Source of the DNA: an uncultured Paenibacillaceae bacterium
GTDB taxonomy: Bacteria > Bacillota > Bacilli > Paenibacillales > DA-C8
Length of the DNA: 41,899 nt
Assembly (NCBI GenBank): GCA_937957685.1
Contig: CALGAO010000017.1
Coordinates: 1-41,899 of the forward strand
Reading direction: 5' to 3'
A program made the translations under genes and the position numbers. The first letter of the stretch is position 1; the number at the start of each line of letters is the position of its first letter. Below, piece after piece: positions 1 through 7,319 of the stretch. Below the pieces are notes generated by a model that saw only the letters and a list, made by a program, of their open reading frames with translations, searched no databases and had not been told where the DNA came from.

Positions 1-347
1 CCTGTAAGCAGAAAAAATCTGCTTACAGCGGGTGAACGCGGCCGGGAGAAGCCTGTAAGCAGAAAAAATCTGCTTACAGCAGGTGAATGCGGCCTGGAGA
101 AGCCTGTAAGCAGAAAAAATCTGCTTACAGCGGGTGAACGCGGCCGGGAGAAGCCTGTAAGCAGAAAAAATCTGCTTACGGCAAGTGAATGCGGCCGGGA
201 GAAGCTTGTAAGCAGAAAAAATCTGCTTACAGCAGGTGAATGCAGCCGGGAGAAGCCTGTAAGCAGAAAAAACCTGCTTACAGCGGGTGAATGCAGCCGG
301 GAGAAGCCTGTAAGCAGAAAAAATCTGCTTACGGCGGGAGAAAGCCG
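1..347. repeat. Tandem array of seven 51-bp units with A-loop hairpins
   Basis: Units start at 1, 52, 103, 154, 205, 256 and 307; the last is cut short near 347. Each unit carries a hairpin: TGTAAGCAGA, a loop of five A, then TCTGCTTACA (10 bp in unit 1 at 3-27). The other ~26 bp are a GC-rich spacer ending in GGGAGAAG. Most differences between units fall in the spacer. Inside the hairpin only the last stem base (A to G, leaving a G-T pair, units 4 and 7) and the loop-closing base (unit 6) vary, so the structure is what is conserved. The period is exactly 51, a multiple of three, so a frame starting at base 1 is open to a stop at 411-413. The first unit begins at the window edge, so more copies may lie upstream. 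Confidence 0.95.
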
Positions 348-413
348 TTGGAGAGCAGCCGAAATTGATGGCAAGGCCGTCACTCTTTTGACAATGATAA
401 TCTTTATCATCTA
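1..413 (+). other. Open reading frame through the 51-bp array, probably not a gene
   Basis: Reading from base 1, the array translates without a stop into seven copies of a 17-residue unit (PVSRKNLLTAGERGREK in unit 1), then leaves the repeat and ends at TAG 411-413. No start codon or ribosome binding site lies inside the window. Between units, five of eight distinct substitution types change the amino acid (for example Arg/Cys, Gly/Ser, Pro/Leu), so there is no sign of selection on a protein. The stop also lies inside the putative hmoA promoter. I regard the open frame as a by-product of the 51-bp period. Confidence 0.2.
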
Positions 414-417
414 GAAT
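388..417 (+). promoter_or_regulatory. Sigma-A promoter of hmoA with embedded Fur box
   Basis: TTGACA at 388-393 and TAGAAT at 412-417 are separated by 18 bp. Between them, 395-409 reads TGATAATCTTTATCA, which matches the Bacillus 7-1-7 Fur box TGATAAT-N-ATTATCA at all but one position. A repressor bound here would block RNA polymerase directly. This predicts iron-repressed expression of the haem monooxygenase gene. A small perfect palindrome, TGAAC-ATC-GTTCA (433-445), lies just past the likely transcription start and could be a second operator. Confidence 0.75.
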
Positions 418-478
418 AGAGTTGCACGAATATGAACATCGTTCATTCATTTTATCTTGATACAAGGAGGCGCCGGGG

Positions 479-814
479 ATGCTGATTCAAACCCGTACGA
501 CAAAAGTGCAGAAAGGATTCGCTGACAAGCTTCTGGAAAACTTCACCGCCGATCGGCCGATGGACCAGATGGAGGGCCTGATCGACCGCACGATCATGGT
601 GAATACGCGCAACAAGGATTATGACGAAGTGATGGTCATGATTCGCTGGGAGTCGAAGGAAGCCTGGAAGAACTGGGAGAAGAGCCCGGAGCACATCGCC
701 GGCCACCGCAACAGGAAGGATCATCAGAAGCCGGAATATGTGATCGAGGCGAGCGTGTCGATGTACGAGGTGATGGGAAGGAAGCTCGGAAAGGCAGCAG
801 GGAACAACATCTGA
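479..814 (+). CDS. hmoA: Haem-degrading monooxygenase, HmoA/IsdG-like
   Basis: This 111-residue protein of the antibiotic-biosynthesis-monooxygenase (ABM) ferredoxin-like fold resembles Bacillus HmoA (YetG) along its whole length. The shared blocks include EGLID, VMIRWES, WEKSPEHIAGH and VSMYEV. IsdG-type enzymes open the haem macrocycle and release iron in the cytoplasm. The Trp of the WES/AW region and the His of IAGH correspond to the family's conserved Trp and His. The Asn found near residue 7 of IsdG is not obvious here; a Thr sits in its place. The start is set by AAGGAGG at 464-470, eight bases before ATG. The Fur box in the promoter supports a role in iron acquisition. The gene appears monocistronic. 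The family is confident; haem activity is inferred from homology. Confidence 0.85.
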   Translation: MLIQTRTTKVQKGFADKLLENFTADRPMDQMEGLIDRTIMVNTRNKDYDEVMVMIRWESKEAWKNWEKSPEHIAGHRNRKDHQKPEYVIEASVSMYEVMGRKLGKAAGNNI

Positions 815-833
815 AGCCGTGCGGAACTAGCAG

Positions 834-896
834 GGCGCTCGGAACAGGGGGAAGCGCGAACTTACGCGCGAAGCTCTGGACCCAGGCGCCTTTTTT
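834..896 (+). terminator. Weak candidate terminator after hmoA
   Basis: GGCGCT (834-839) can pair with AGGCGC (884-889) across a long loop that holds an inner hairpin (GCGCG 854-858 with CGCGC 865-869). A run of six T follows at 891-896. The long loop makes this a weak terminator; the T run and its position after hmoA are the main support. Confidence 0.3.
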
Positions 897-936
897 GGTG
901 AATCGGGACAGGATGGAAACTTTATGCATCATTGAC

Positions 937-965
937 TTGGAATTATGAGGACGTGGATTTATACT
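937..965 (+). promoter_or_regulatory. Candidate sigma-A promoter of nadE
   Basis: TTGGAA at 937-942 and TATACT at 960-965 are spaced by 17 bp, about 65 bp upstream of the nadE start. The match is good, but nothing else supports it. Confidence 0.45.
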
Positions 966-1031
966 GATTAGTAATAAAAAATGCGCTGATCCTATAGGCG
1001 AGGAAACAAACGAGGAAGGGTGGAGGATTCG

Positions 1032-1841
1032 ATGAGTCTGCAACAGGAGATCATCGCGAGATTCGGCGTTAAACCGACAATCAACGTGGAAGAGGAAGTG
1101 CGCAAGCGGGTCGACTTCCTGAAGCGCCATGTGCTGGAGGCGAACATGAGCGGCTTGCTCATCGCCATCAGCGGCGGTATCGACAGCGCGGTGACGGCGG
1201 CGCTGTGCAAGCGCGCGACGGAAGAGCTGACCGCTGAGACCGGCAAGGAATATATCACGCTGGGCGTCTTTCAGCCCTACGGCGAGCAGGAGGATATCGG
1301 CGACAGCTACAGCGTGGCGGAAGCGCTCGGACTGACGCACACCGTCGAGACGAATATCCAGGAAGCGGTTGATGAGATCGCGCTGGAGGTTGAGTTTGCC
1401 TTCAAGGCGTTGGGCACACCGCGGCATCTGAGCCGAGGCGGCAAGGGGAACGTCAAGGCGCGCACGCGCATGGTTATGCAGTATGCGCTGGCCTTTGAAT
1501 TGAACCTGCTCGTCGTCGGTACGGACCATGCCTCGGAGGCGATTACCGGCTTCTTCACCAAATGGGGCGACGGCGCCGTCGACATTACGCCGCTGTCCTC
1601 GCTCAACAAGCGGCAGGTGCGCATGCTGGGCCGCTACCTGGGCGTGCCTGAGAAGGTGATTACGAAGGCGCCGACGGCAGGCTTGTGGGAAGGGCAGACG
1701 GATGAGGACGAGCTGGGCATCACCTATGATGCGAACAGCGATTATCTGGAAGGCAAGGAGATCGATCCGGCCATTCGCGAGAAACTGGAGCAGCAATACA
1801 GGAAGACGGAGCACAAGCGCTCGCCGATTCCCGGCATCTGA
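1032..1841 (+). CDS. nadE: Ammonia-dependent NAD+ synthetase
   Basis: This 269-residue NadE catalyses the last step of NAD synthesis: ATP-dependent amidation of deamido-NAD with ammonia. The PP-loop motif SGGIDS, which binds ATP, is at residues 47-52. GTDHASEAITGFFTKWGDG and the C-terminal EHKRSPIPGI are family hallmarks. The length matches the ammonia-dependent Bacillus enzyme (about 272 residues), and there is no nitrilase glutaminase domain. A GTG at 1020 is in frame, but TGGAGG at 1021-1026 sits five bases before ATG 1032, so I chose the later start. A repeat-rich spacer separates it from acpS. Confidence 0.95.
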   Translation: MSLQQEIIARFGVKPTINVEEEVRKRVDFLKRHVLEANMSGLLIAISGGIDSAVTAALCKRATEELTAETGKEYITLGVFQPYGEQEDIGDSYSVAEALGLTHTVETNIQEAVDEIALEVEFAFKALGTPRHLSRGGKGNVKARTRMVMQYALAFELNLLVVGTDHASEAITGFFTKWGDGAVDITPLSSLNKRQVRMLGRYLGVPEKVITKAPTAGLWEGQTDEDELGITYDANSDYLEGKEIDPAIREKLEQQYRKTEHKRSPIPGI

Positions 1842-2174
1842 TGCGCCCGACATAGCGACGGACGAGGCGGCGCTGCAGCAGCAGACGCATGCGGAGACAG
1901 CGCAGGCGATGCGATCGCGATACGTGCGCAGGATCGAATGCAGGGCGAGGTGTCGCGGTAGGCAGCAGGTGCGGAGACAGCGCAGGCGATGCGATCGCGA
2001 TACGTGCGCAGGATCGGATGCGGGTGAGGCGACTCAGCAGGCAGCAGCAGACGCATGCGGAGACAGCGCAGGCGATGCGATCGCGATACGTGCGCAGGAT
2101 CGAACGCAGGGCGAGGTGTCGCGGTAGGCAACAGCAGGTGCGTGAAGAAACATCGGTATGGGAGCGATTCATCG
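1842..2174. repeat. Intergenic imperfect direct repeats, GCGATCGC-containing
   Basis: This spacer between nadE and acpS is built from three near-identical 46-bp copies starting at 1891, 1971 and 2057 (steps of 80 and 86 bp). Each contains the palindrome GCGATCGC. Copies 1 and 3 share longer flanks, on the left GCAGCAGCAGACGCAT and on the right GCAGGGCGAGGTGTCGCGG. This suggests a 166-bp duplication with later change in the middle copy. The frames that run through it are not conserved in phase and have no ribosome binding sites, so I see no gene. Confidence 0.85.
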
Positions 2175-2564
2175 ATGATCATCGGCATTGGCATGGATAT
2201 ATTGGAAATACCGCGCATGGCTCGCATCCTGGATCAACCGAATTCGGAACGTTTCCTCAGGCGGGTCCTGACGCCGGCGGAGCTGGAGTTGGCCGAACGC
2301 AGGCAGGCGCGCCTCGCGGAATATGTGGCCGGCCGATTCGCGGCGAAGGAAGCGGTCGCCAAGGCGCTTGGCTCCGGCATTGGCGCGTGCGTCGGCTTCC
2401 AGGACATCGAGATCGCGCATGATCCGCAGGGCAAGCCGGTATGCACCGTCAGCGCAGCGGCATGGCATCGGCTCGGCCGCGATCCGGACAGCGTGAGGCT
2501 CCACATCACGATCACGCACAGCGAGCATACTGCGGCTGCTTTCGCCGTTCTGGAGCAGGTCTAG
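2175..2564 (+). CDS. acpS: Holo-[acyl-carrier-protein] synthase
   Basis: This 129-residue AcpS transfers 4'-phosphopantetheine from CoA to the serine of acyl carrier protein, activating it for fatty-acid synthesis. The N-terminal GIGMDILEI motif carries the metal-binding Asp (D8). FAAKEAVAKALG carries the conserved Glu (E59) and Lys. The length is normal for the family. The ATG at 2175 is preceded by GGGAG at 2160-2164, and the protein starts directly at the conserved motif. Longer in-frame readings only run back into the upstream repeats. A terminator follows closely. Confidence 0.95.
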   Translation: MIIGIGMDILEIPRMARILDQPNSERFLRRVLTPAELELAERRQARLAEYVAGRFAAKEAVAKALGSGIGACVGFQDIEIAHDPQGKPVCTVSAAAWHRLGRDPDSVRLHITITHSEHTAAAFAVLEQV

Positions 2565-2611
2565 CGGGCAGCCAATATATGCAAAAATTTCAACCTATAT
2601 TCATAAGATTG

Positions 2612-2638
2612 CCTCCTCATCAAAATGGGGAGGTTTTT
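2612..2638 (+). terminator. Rho-independent terminator after acpS
   Basis: CCTCCTCA (2612-2619) pairs with TGGGGAGG (2626-2633) across a six-base loop, and five T follow. The next gene begins about 55 bp downstream. Confidence 0.85.
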
Positions 2639-2693
2639 CTATGATGGAGACAGGAAGCGACTCGATCGTGCTCTCGAAAGGGGTCGAGGGATC

Positions 2694-4007
2694 ATGAAGA
2701 GACTGGGCTTGCTCGCATCTGCCTCAGCGCTCATCTTCATACTGACAGCCTACAGCGATGGCGGCCTTGGAGTCATCAGCGCGAGCTCCTGGGGACAGGA
2801 GTCCATGGCCGGGGAAGATCAGACGATTGAGCTGTCGTTCTGGACATTCGGCAACACGAACTATGAAGAGCTGGCACAGGCATATATGCAGGAGCATCCG
2901 CACATCCGGATCAACATCCGGCATTCCCGGGACCAGGCCGCGCATCACAATGAACTGACGGCCAGGTTGGCCGCTGGCTCCGGCGCGCCGGATATTTTCC
3001 AGCTGGATATCGGATATATCCAGAGGTTCATTCATGCCGAAGACAGATTTCACAATCTGAATGACCTGGGCGCGAAGAGCGTGCGGGACCGGTATCCAGA
3101 CTGGGTATGGGAGGCGGCCGCTTCGGCGGATGGCTCTTTCCAGTTCGGGTTGCCGGCGGACATCGGACCGACGGTGGCCTATTACCGGGCAGATCTGGTT
3201 GAACAGGCAGGTCTCCCCGCCGAGCCGGCTTCCTTCTCGGAAGCGATCAGCACATGGGACGAGTTCGTGCACATGGCCAGACGGTTCAAGGAACAGACAG
3301 GCAAGCCCTTTGTTGATTCCTGGGAAGGGATCTTTCGCATCGTTCGCGATCAGGCGGAAGAAGAGATCTATTACAGCGAGGACGACGGTTCGTTCATCGG
3401 AGACCGGAACCCGCAGGTGAAGCGGGCGTATGATCTGGCGGCGCTCGGCATCCGGGAGGGATGGATCTACGGCGCAGGCCCGGGGCCAGAGGAATGGGCA
3501 CAGGGCGCAAGCGACGGCGGCTTCGCCGTCGTGCCGGGTCCGGTATGGCTGCTGGAGGCGATCCGGAGCCATGCGCCGGATACCGCGGGTTTGTGGCGAG
3601 TCGCCCAGCTTCCGGAAGGCTCGGCGAACTGGGGAGGGTCCATCCTCGTCCTGCCGAGGGGAGGCCAGCATCCTGAAGAGGCGTATGCATGGGTCGAATG
3701 GCTTGTCAGCCGGGACCATCAGCTCGCATCGTTCCTCCGGTCAGGCATGATGCCCTCGATTCCCGACCTGTATGAAGCTCCGGAGTTCCGGAGCCACCGG
3801 GACGAATTCCTGGGCGGTCAGGCGTCAGCGGAAGAGTTCGGCAAGGCCGCACGCAGCGTCAAGCCGGTTTATTACGGCCCGCTGCATGATCAGACCGACG
3901 CCTATATCATGGCAGCCCTGCGAAATGTCGAGGAGCTGGGAGCCGATCCCGATGCCGAATGGCTTTCGGCGCTTGAGAAGATACGTCGCTTCGTTCTGCA
4001 CAGTTGA
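2694..4007 (+). CDS. Extracellular solute-binding protein (family 1), lipobox Cys replaced
   Basis: A 437-residue family 1 (sugar-type) ABC solute-binding protein. An N-terminal hydrophobic signal (residues 1-20) leads to a mature part beginning near TIELSFWTFGN. The block GAPDIFQLDIGYIQRF and the later VPGPVWLLEA and WGGSILVLPRGG are typical of UgpB/MalE-like receptors. The signal ends LTAYS where a lipoprotein would read LTACS: the codon is TAC instead of TGC. The protein may therefore be secreted rather than lipid-anchored. ATG 2694 is chosen because it starts the signal peptide; purine-rich sequence lies at 2677-2690. It precedes a sensor kinase gene, and no permease gene is nearby. The substrate is unknown; an oligosaccharide is likely. 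Confidence 0.85.
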   Translation: MKRLGLLASASALIFILTAYSDGGLGVISASSWGQESMAGEDQTIELSFWTFGNTNYEELAQAYMQEHPHIRINIRHSRDQAAHHNELTARLAAGSGAPDIFQLDIGYIQRFIHAEDRFHNLNDLGAKSVRDRYPDWVWEAAASADGSFQFGLPADIGPTVAYYRADLVEQAGLPAEPASFSEAISTWDEFVHMARRFKEQTGKPFVDSWEGIFRIVRDQAEEEIYYSEDDGSFIGDRNPQVKRAYDLAALGIREGWIYGAGPGPEEWAQGASDGGFAVVPGPVWLLEAIRSHAPDTAGLWRVAQLPEGSANWGGSILVLPRGGQHPEEAYAWVEWLVSRDHQLASFLRSGMMPSIPDLYEAPEFRSHRDEFLGGQASAEEFGKAARSVKPVYYGPLHDQTDAYIMAALRNVEELGADPDAEWLSALEKIRRFVLHS

Positions 4008-4052
4008 TTGCAGGATCCCCTTTATCCCCCCCTTAATCGAACCAGATCCGAG

Positions 4053-4081
4053 TTCGCCGGAGCTGCCCAGCTTCCGGCGAA
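4053..4081 (+). other. Strong hairpin between solute-binding gene and sensor kinase gene
   Basis: TTCGCCGGA (4053-4061) pairs perfectly with TCCGGCGAA (4073-4081), and GCT/AGC extends the stem inside. No T run follows, so it is a poor intrinsic terminator. It could instead stabilise the upstream mRNA or lower read-through into the kinase gene. Confidence 0.6.
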
Positions 4082-4127
4082 TTCCCTGTTGCCTGGAATG
4101 GAGTGTGCCTGCGTGTTCTGGATAACA

Positions 4128-4154
4128 TTGACAACCCGTCTGATATGGGATAAT
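4128..4154 (+). promoter_or_regulatory. Doubtful promoter before the sensor kinase
   Basis: TTGACA at 4128-4133 and GATAAT at 4149-4154 are separated by only 15 bp. The -10 element overlaps the annotated kinase ATG at 4153, which would leave almost no leader. Either the kinase is read from upstream or its start is misplaced. Confidence 0.25.
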
Positions 4155-5973
4155 GATTAAGATGAAGGCGTATACATCGAAGGAGTGGGTCAGCCTGAGA
4201 CTTCGACCCAAGATTCTGTTGGCCAACATCTTGCTCGTATTTATACCGGTCATCGCCATGGGAACGATCTCCTATCTCATGTTCTCGCGAACGATCGAGA
4301 AGCAATCGAGCGATTTCTACATGGTGTCTCTCACCGAGACGGACCGCAAGCTGATGTTCGCCCTGAACGAGATTACGACGATCTCCAATTCGGCGATCAC
4401 GCAGCCTGTTATTCAGCGTGCGCTGAAATACCCTGACCATGATCTGAACCATGATACCCGGCAGGAGATCAACAACCTGTTCATCCATCATCCGATGATC
4501 GAGTCCTTCAGCCTCTTCTCGATGAACAAGCTGGTATACAGCTACAACGATTCGCGGGAATGGCCGAACGTGGCGGCGGAGTCGTGGTATCAGGCGATGC
4601 GATTGGCCGACGGACGCCCCGTCTGGTCCGGCCCCGGCGAGAACGGCTCTCTCGCCGGCGATCATCCGGTGCTCATTCATGCCCGAATGATCAAGGATTA
4701 CTATTCGCTGAGGGATATCGGTTCGATCGTCATCACGATCAAGCCGGAGTTGCTCGAGCAGGTCTTCTATGACACCGCCACGATGGAAAGCGGCAACGTG
4801 CTGCTCGTCAACCGTCAGGGACAGATCGTCTATGACAAGTCAGGCATGCACGTCGGCGATACGGTGAGCTTTCCGTTCCTCGATGCCGACGATGCCAAGG
4901 ACCGCAATTATTACATCGATCAATATCAGGACGAAGAATCGCTGATTACGTATCTGCCCTCCCACAATTCCGAGTGGGTCCTCATCGCGATCACGCCGAC
5001 GAAGGTGCTGCAGGCTGAATCCGTGCCGATCCGCAATACGGCGATTCTGCTGGGTCTGTTCTCGCTGCTCTCGGCTTTCCTGTTCGACCTCTTCTTCGTC
5101 TCCCGCCTCGTGCGCAGCATCAGCAATACGGTGGGCGGGATGAGGCGCGTCGAGCAGGGCGTCTTCACGCGCATCGCGGCCAGCGACCGTCAGCATGATG
5201 AATCGGACATGCTCGTGCAGGGCTTCAACAAGATGAGCGCCCAGATCGAGGAACTGCTGCAGCGAGTGAAGATGGAGCAGGAGAGGAAGAAGGAAGCAGA
5301 GCTTGCCGCGCTCGTCGCGCAGATCAATCCGCACTTTATCTACAACTCCCTGGAATCCATCAACTCCATGGCCGTCATGCACGGCAACAAGGATATCAGC
5401 AAGATGGTCGTGTCCCTGGGCAGATTGCTGCGCATCAGCATCAGCGGGACGCAGGAGCTGATCTCGCTTGCCACGGAATTTGAGCATGTGCGCCACTATC
5501 TGAACATCCAGAAGTACCGGTTCGAGGACGGATTCGAGTTCAGCATGGAGCTGCCCGGACATCTGGCGAGCTGCAGAACGCTGAAACTGATCGTCCAGCC
5601 GGTGGTGGAGAATGCGCTGTATCACGCGATCGAGCCGATGAAACAGACCGGCTTCATCCAGATCCGCGCCATGGAGCAGGCGCAGCAGATCATGATCGAC
5701 GTGATCGACAATGGTCCCGGCTTCGACGAGAAGGTGCTGATGAACCTCTGGGACAGACCGGCGGACAAGAAGTACAAGGACAGCGGAGTGGGCCTGCGCA
5801 ATGTGCATGAACGGTTGCGCATCCGCTTCGGCAGTCCGTACGGACTGATGATCTGCTCCTCTCCGGGCATGGGTTCGATCGTGCGCATCCGCATCCCGAA
5901 GCTCGAGATGGAGCAGGAGGCGTTGCTCGAGGCGAACGGCGGAATGGTGAGTGAAGGGGGGAGCGGCGCATGA
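4153..5973 (+). CDS. YesM-family sensor histidine kinase
   Basis: A 606-residue membrane kinase. The first membrane segment spans about residues 20-41. An extracytoplasmic sensor region follows up to about 290, then a second membrane segment (about 294-317), a HAMP linker and the His_kinase domain. NPHFIYNSLE carries the phospho-accepting His (about H394). VVENALYHAIEP is the N box; VIDNGPGFDEKV and GVGLRNVHERL are the G boxes. YesM kinases usually sense extracellular carbohydrate and phosphorylate a YesN/AraC regulator, which is present three genes on. The start is uncertain: ATG 4153 and ATG 4162 both lack a strong ribosome binding site. Its stop overlaps the next start (ATGA). Confidence 0.9.
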   Translation: MIKMKAYTSKEWVSLRLRPKILLANILLVFIPVIAMGTISYLMFSRTIEKQSSDFYMVSLTETDRKLMFALNEITTISNSAITQPVIQRALKYPDHDLNHDTRQEINNLFIHHPMIESFSLFSMNKLVYSYNDSREWPNVAAESWYQAMRLADGRPVWSGPGENGSLAGDHPVLIHARMIKDYYSLRDIGSIVITIKPELLEQVFYDTATMESGNVLLVNRQGQIVYDKSGMHVGDTVSFPFLDADDAKDRNYYIDQYQDEESLITYLPSHNSEWVLIAITPTKVLQAESVPIRNTAILLGLFSLLSAFLFDLFFVSRLVRSISNTVGGMRRVEQGVFTRIAASDRQHDESDMLVQGFNKMSAQIEELLQRVKMEQERKKEAELAALVAQINPHFIYNSLESINSMAVMHGNKDISKMVVSLGRLLRISISGTQELISLATEFEHVRHYLNIQKYRFEDGFEFSMELPGHLASCRTLKLIVQPVVENALYHAIEPMKQTGFIQIRAMEQAQQIMIDVIDNGPGFDEKVLMNLWDRPADKKYKDSGVGLRNVHERLRIRFGSPYGLMICSSPGMGSIVRIRIPKLEMEQEALLEANGGMVSEGGSGA

Positions 5974-7298
5974 CCTTCCTCAAGCGATACAGCTGGGTCT
6001 TCCTGTACGTATGCGCGCTGGCGGCTCTCATCGCCTATTGCCTGGAGATGGGAGAAGAGCGCTCCGTAACCGTCGACCCGGACAAGGTGACGCTCACCTT
6101 CCGCCATCTGTGGACGCAGGAGCATGATCGGCCGATCCTTCGCATCTTCCAGGATGTGGTCAGCCGATATCAGGAGGAGCATCCGAATGTGAAGGTGAAC
6201 TTTGAAGGGCTCGACCAGACGATCCACCGCGAGCAGAAGCTGAAGAGCGAGATGGTCACCGGCACTCCGCCGGACATGTTCGTCCTGTTCGGAGGCGCGG
6301 AACTGGAGCCGTATGCGGCATCGAATCGGCTGATGGACCTGACCGGGCTGGCGGAGGAACTGGAGCTTGGCTTCCGCGATCTGCAGCTGTGGACGTTCGA
6401 CGGCCGCGTGTACGGTCTGCCCTTCGAAGGCCATGCCGAGCCGCTGTATTACAACCGCCTGATCTTCGCCGAGCTCGGACTTGCGCCGCCGCGGACGATC
6501 GAGGATCTGTTCGCTGTGAACGCGGTGCTGCGAGACCATGGCTACATTCCGTTCGCGCTGGGCAATGAGGACCTGTGGCCCGGAGCGATCTTCGCCCATT
6601 ATCTGATGGATCGCTATGCCGGACCGGAGCTCATCCGGCAGCTGGCCTATGAGGGCACCTCTTCGTTCTATAACAGCGGCTATCTGCAGGCTTTCGCCGC
6701 GCTTGAGCGTCTGGCGGAGGAAGGAGCGTTCAATCCGGATGCCGCCAGGCTCTCGACGGCTGATGCGATACGTCTGTTCACCGAGGGGAAGGCCGCGATG
6801 TATGTGAACGGCAGCTGGGACATCACGCTGTTCCGCGATCCGGAGGGCGCTGGCAACTTCGAGCAGCAGATCGGTGTCATCCCGTTCCCCGTTGCTTCGC
6901 CGGGTCAGACGCGAAGCGTCACCGGAGGGTACACGATCGGCATCGCCCTTTCGTCGAACCTGAGTGAGGAACAGCGGGAGGCGGCTTTCGGATTGCTGAA
7001 GGCGATCTATTCCGAAGAGGTACAGTCGCGCATCGTGTATGAGGGTCAGCGCTTGCCGTCGATGACGATCTCGATCGATCCGTCCAGGGTCGGTCCGGTG
7101 TTCGTCCAGGTGGTGAAGCTGATGGAAGAGGTGGAGGAAACCTTCATCGCCTATGACAATGTGCTGTCGCCGGAAGTGAACAAGACGTTCCTGTCGGTGG
7201 TGGATCGCGTGCTGAAGCTGGAAATCACCGGCGAGGAGGCGCTTCGCGAGCTGGATGCCGCATCCATCGCCTATTGGAAACTGAGGGACAGCAGATGA
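5970..7298 (+). CDS. Second extracellular solute-binding protein
   Basis: A 442-residue family 1 solute-binding protein, translationally coupled to the kinase (4-bp ATGA overlap). The N-terminus has one hydrophobic segment (about residues 8-25) ending IAYCLEMG. The Tyr before Cys does not fit a normal lipobox, so the protein may stay tethered by an uncleaved segment. The body shows GTPPDMFVLFGGAELEPY, GLPFEGHAEPLYYN, MYVNGSWDITLF and VTGGYTIGI, typical of sugar receptors. Its place between kinase and regulator suggests a sensing partner for the kinase, as in three-component sugar-sensing systems, rather than only a transport receptor. That role is inferred from order. Confidence 0.85.
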   Translation: MTFLKRYSWVFLYVCALAALIAYCLEMGEERSVTVDPDKVTLTFRHLWTQEHDRPILRIFQDVVSRYQEEHPNVKVNFEGLDQTIHREQKLKSEMVTGTPPDMFVLFGGAELEPYAASNRLMDLTGLAEELELGFRDLQLWTFDGRVYGLPFEGHAEPLYYNRLIFAELGLAPPRTIEDLFAVNAVLRDHGYIPFALGNEDLWPGAIFAHYLMDRYAGPELIRQLAYEGTSSFYNSGYLQAFAALERLAEEGAFNPDAARLSTADAIRLFTEGKAAMYVNGSWDITLFRDPEGAGNFEQQIGVIPFPVASPGQTRSVTGGYTIGIALSSNLSEEQREAAFGLLKAIYSEEVQSRIVYEGQRLPSMTISIDPSRVGPVFVQVVKLMEEVEETFIAYDNVLSPEVNKTFLSVVDRVLKLEITGEEALRELDAASIAYWKLRDSR

Positions 7299-7319
7299 AC
7301 GGAAGGAGAGGGAGAGCCG

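Noticed and set aside
1..347. CRISPR-like regular array
   Set aside because: The spacers are nearly the same in all units, the conserved part is a perfect palindrome with an A loop, and no cas genes are near.
636..1853. Long minus-strand frame of 405 codons across hmoA and nadE
   Set aside because: It is antisense to two well-recognised genes, has no ribosome binding site, and has Arg/Leu-rich composition typical of high-GC shadow frames.
1889..2422. Arg-rich plus-strand frames in the nadE-acpS repeats
   Set aside because: The repeat steps (80 and 86 bp) are not multiples of three, so frames are not kept between copies, and they run into acpS out of frame.
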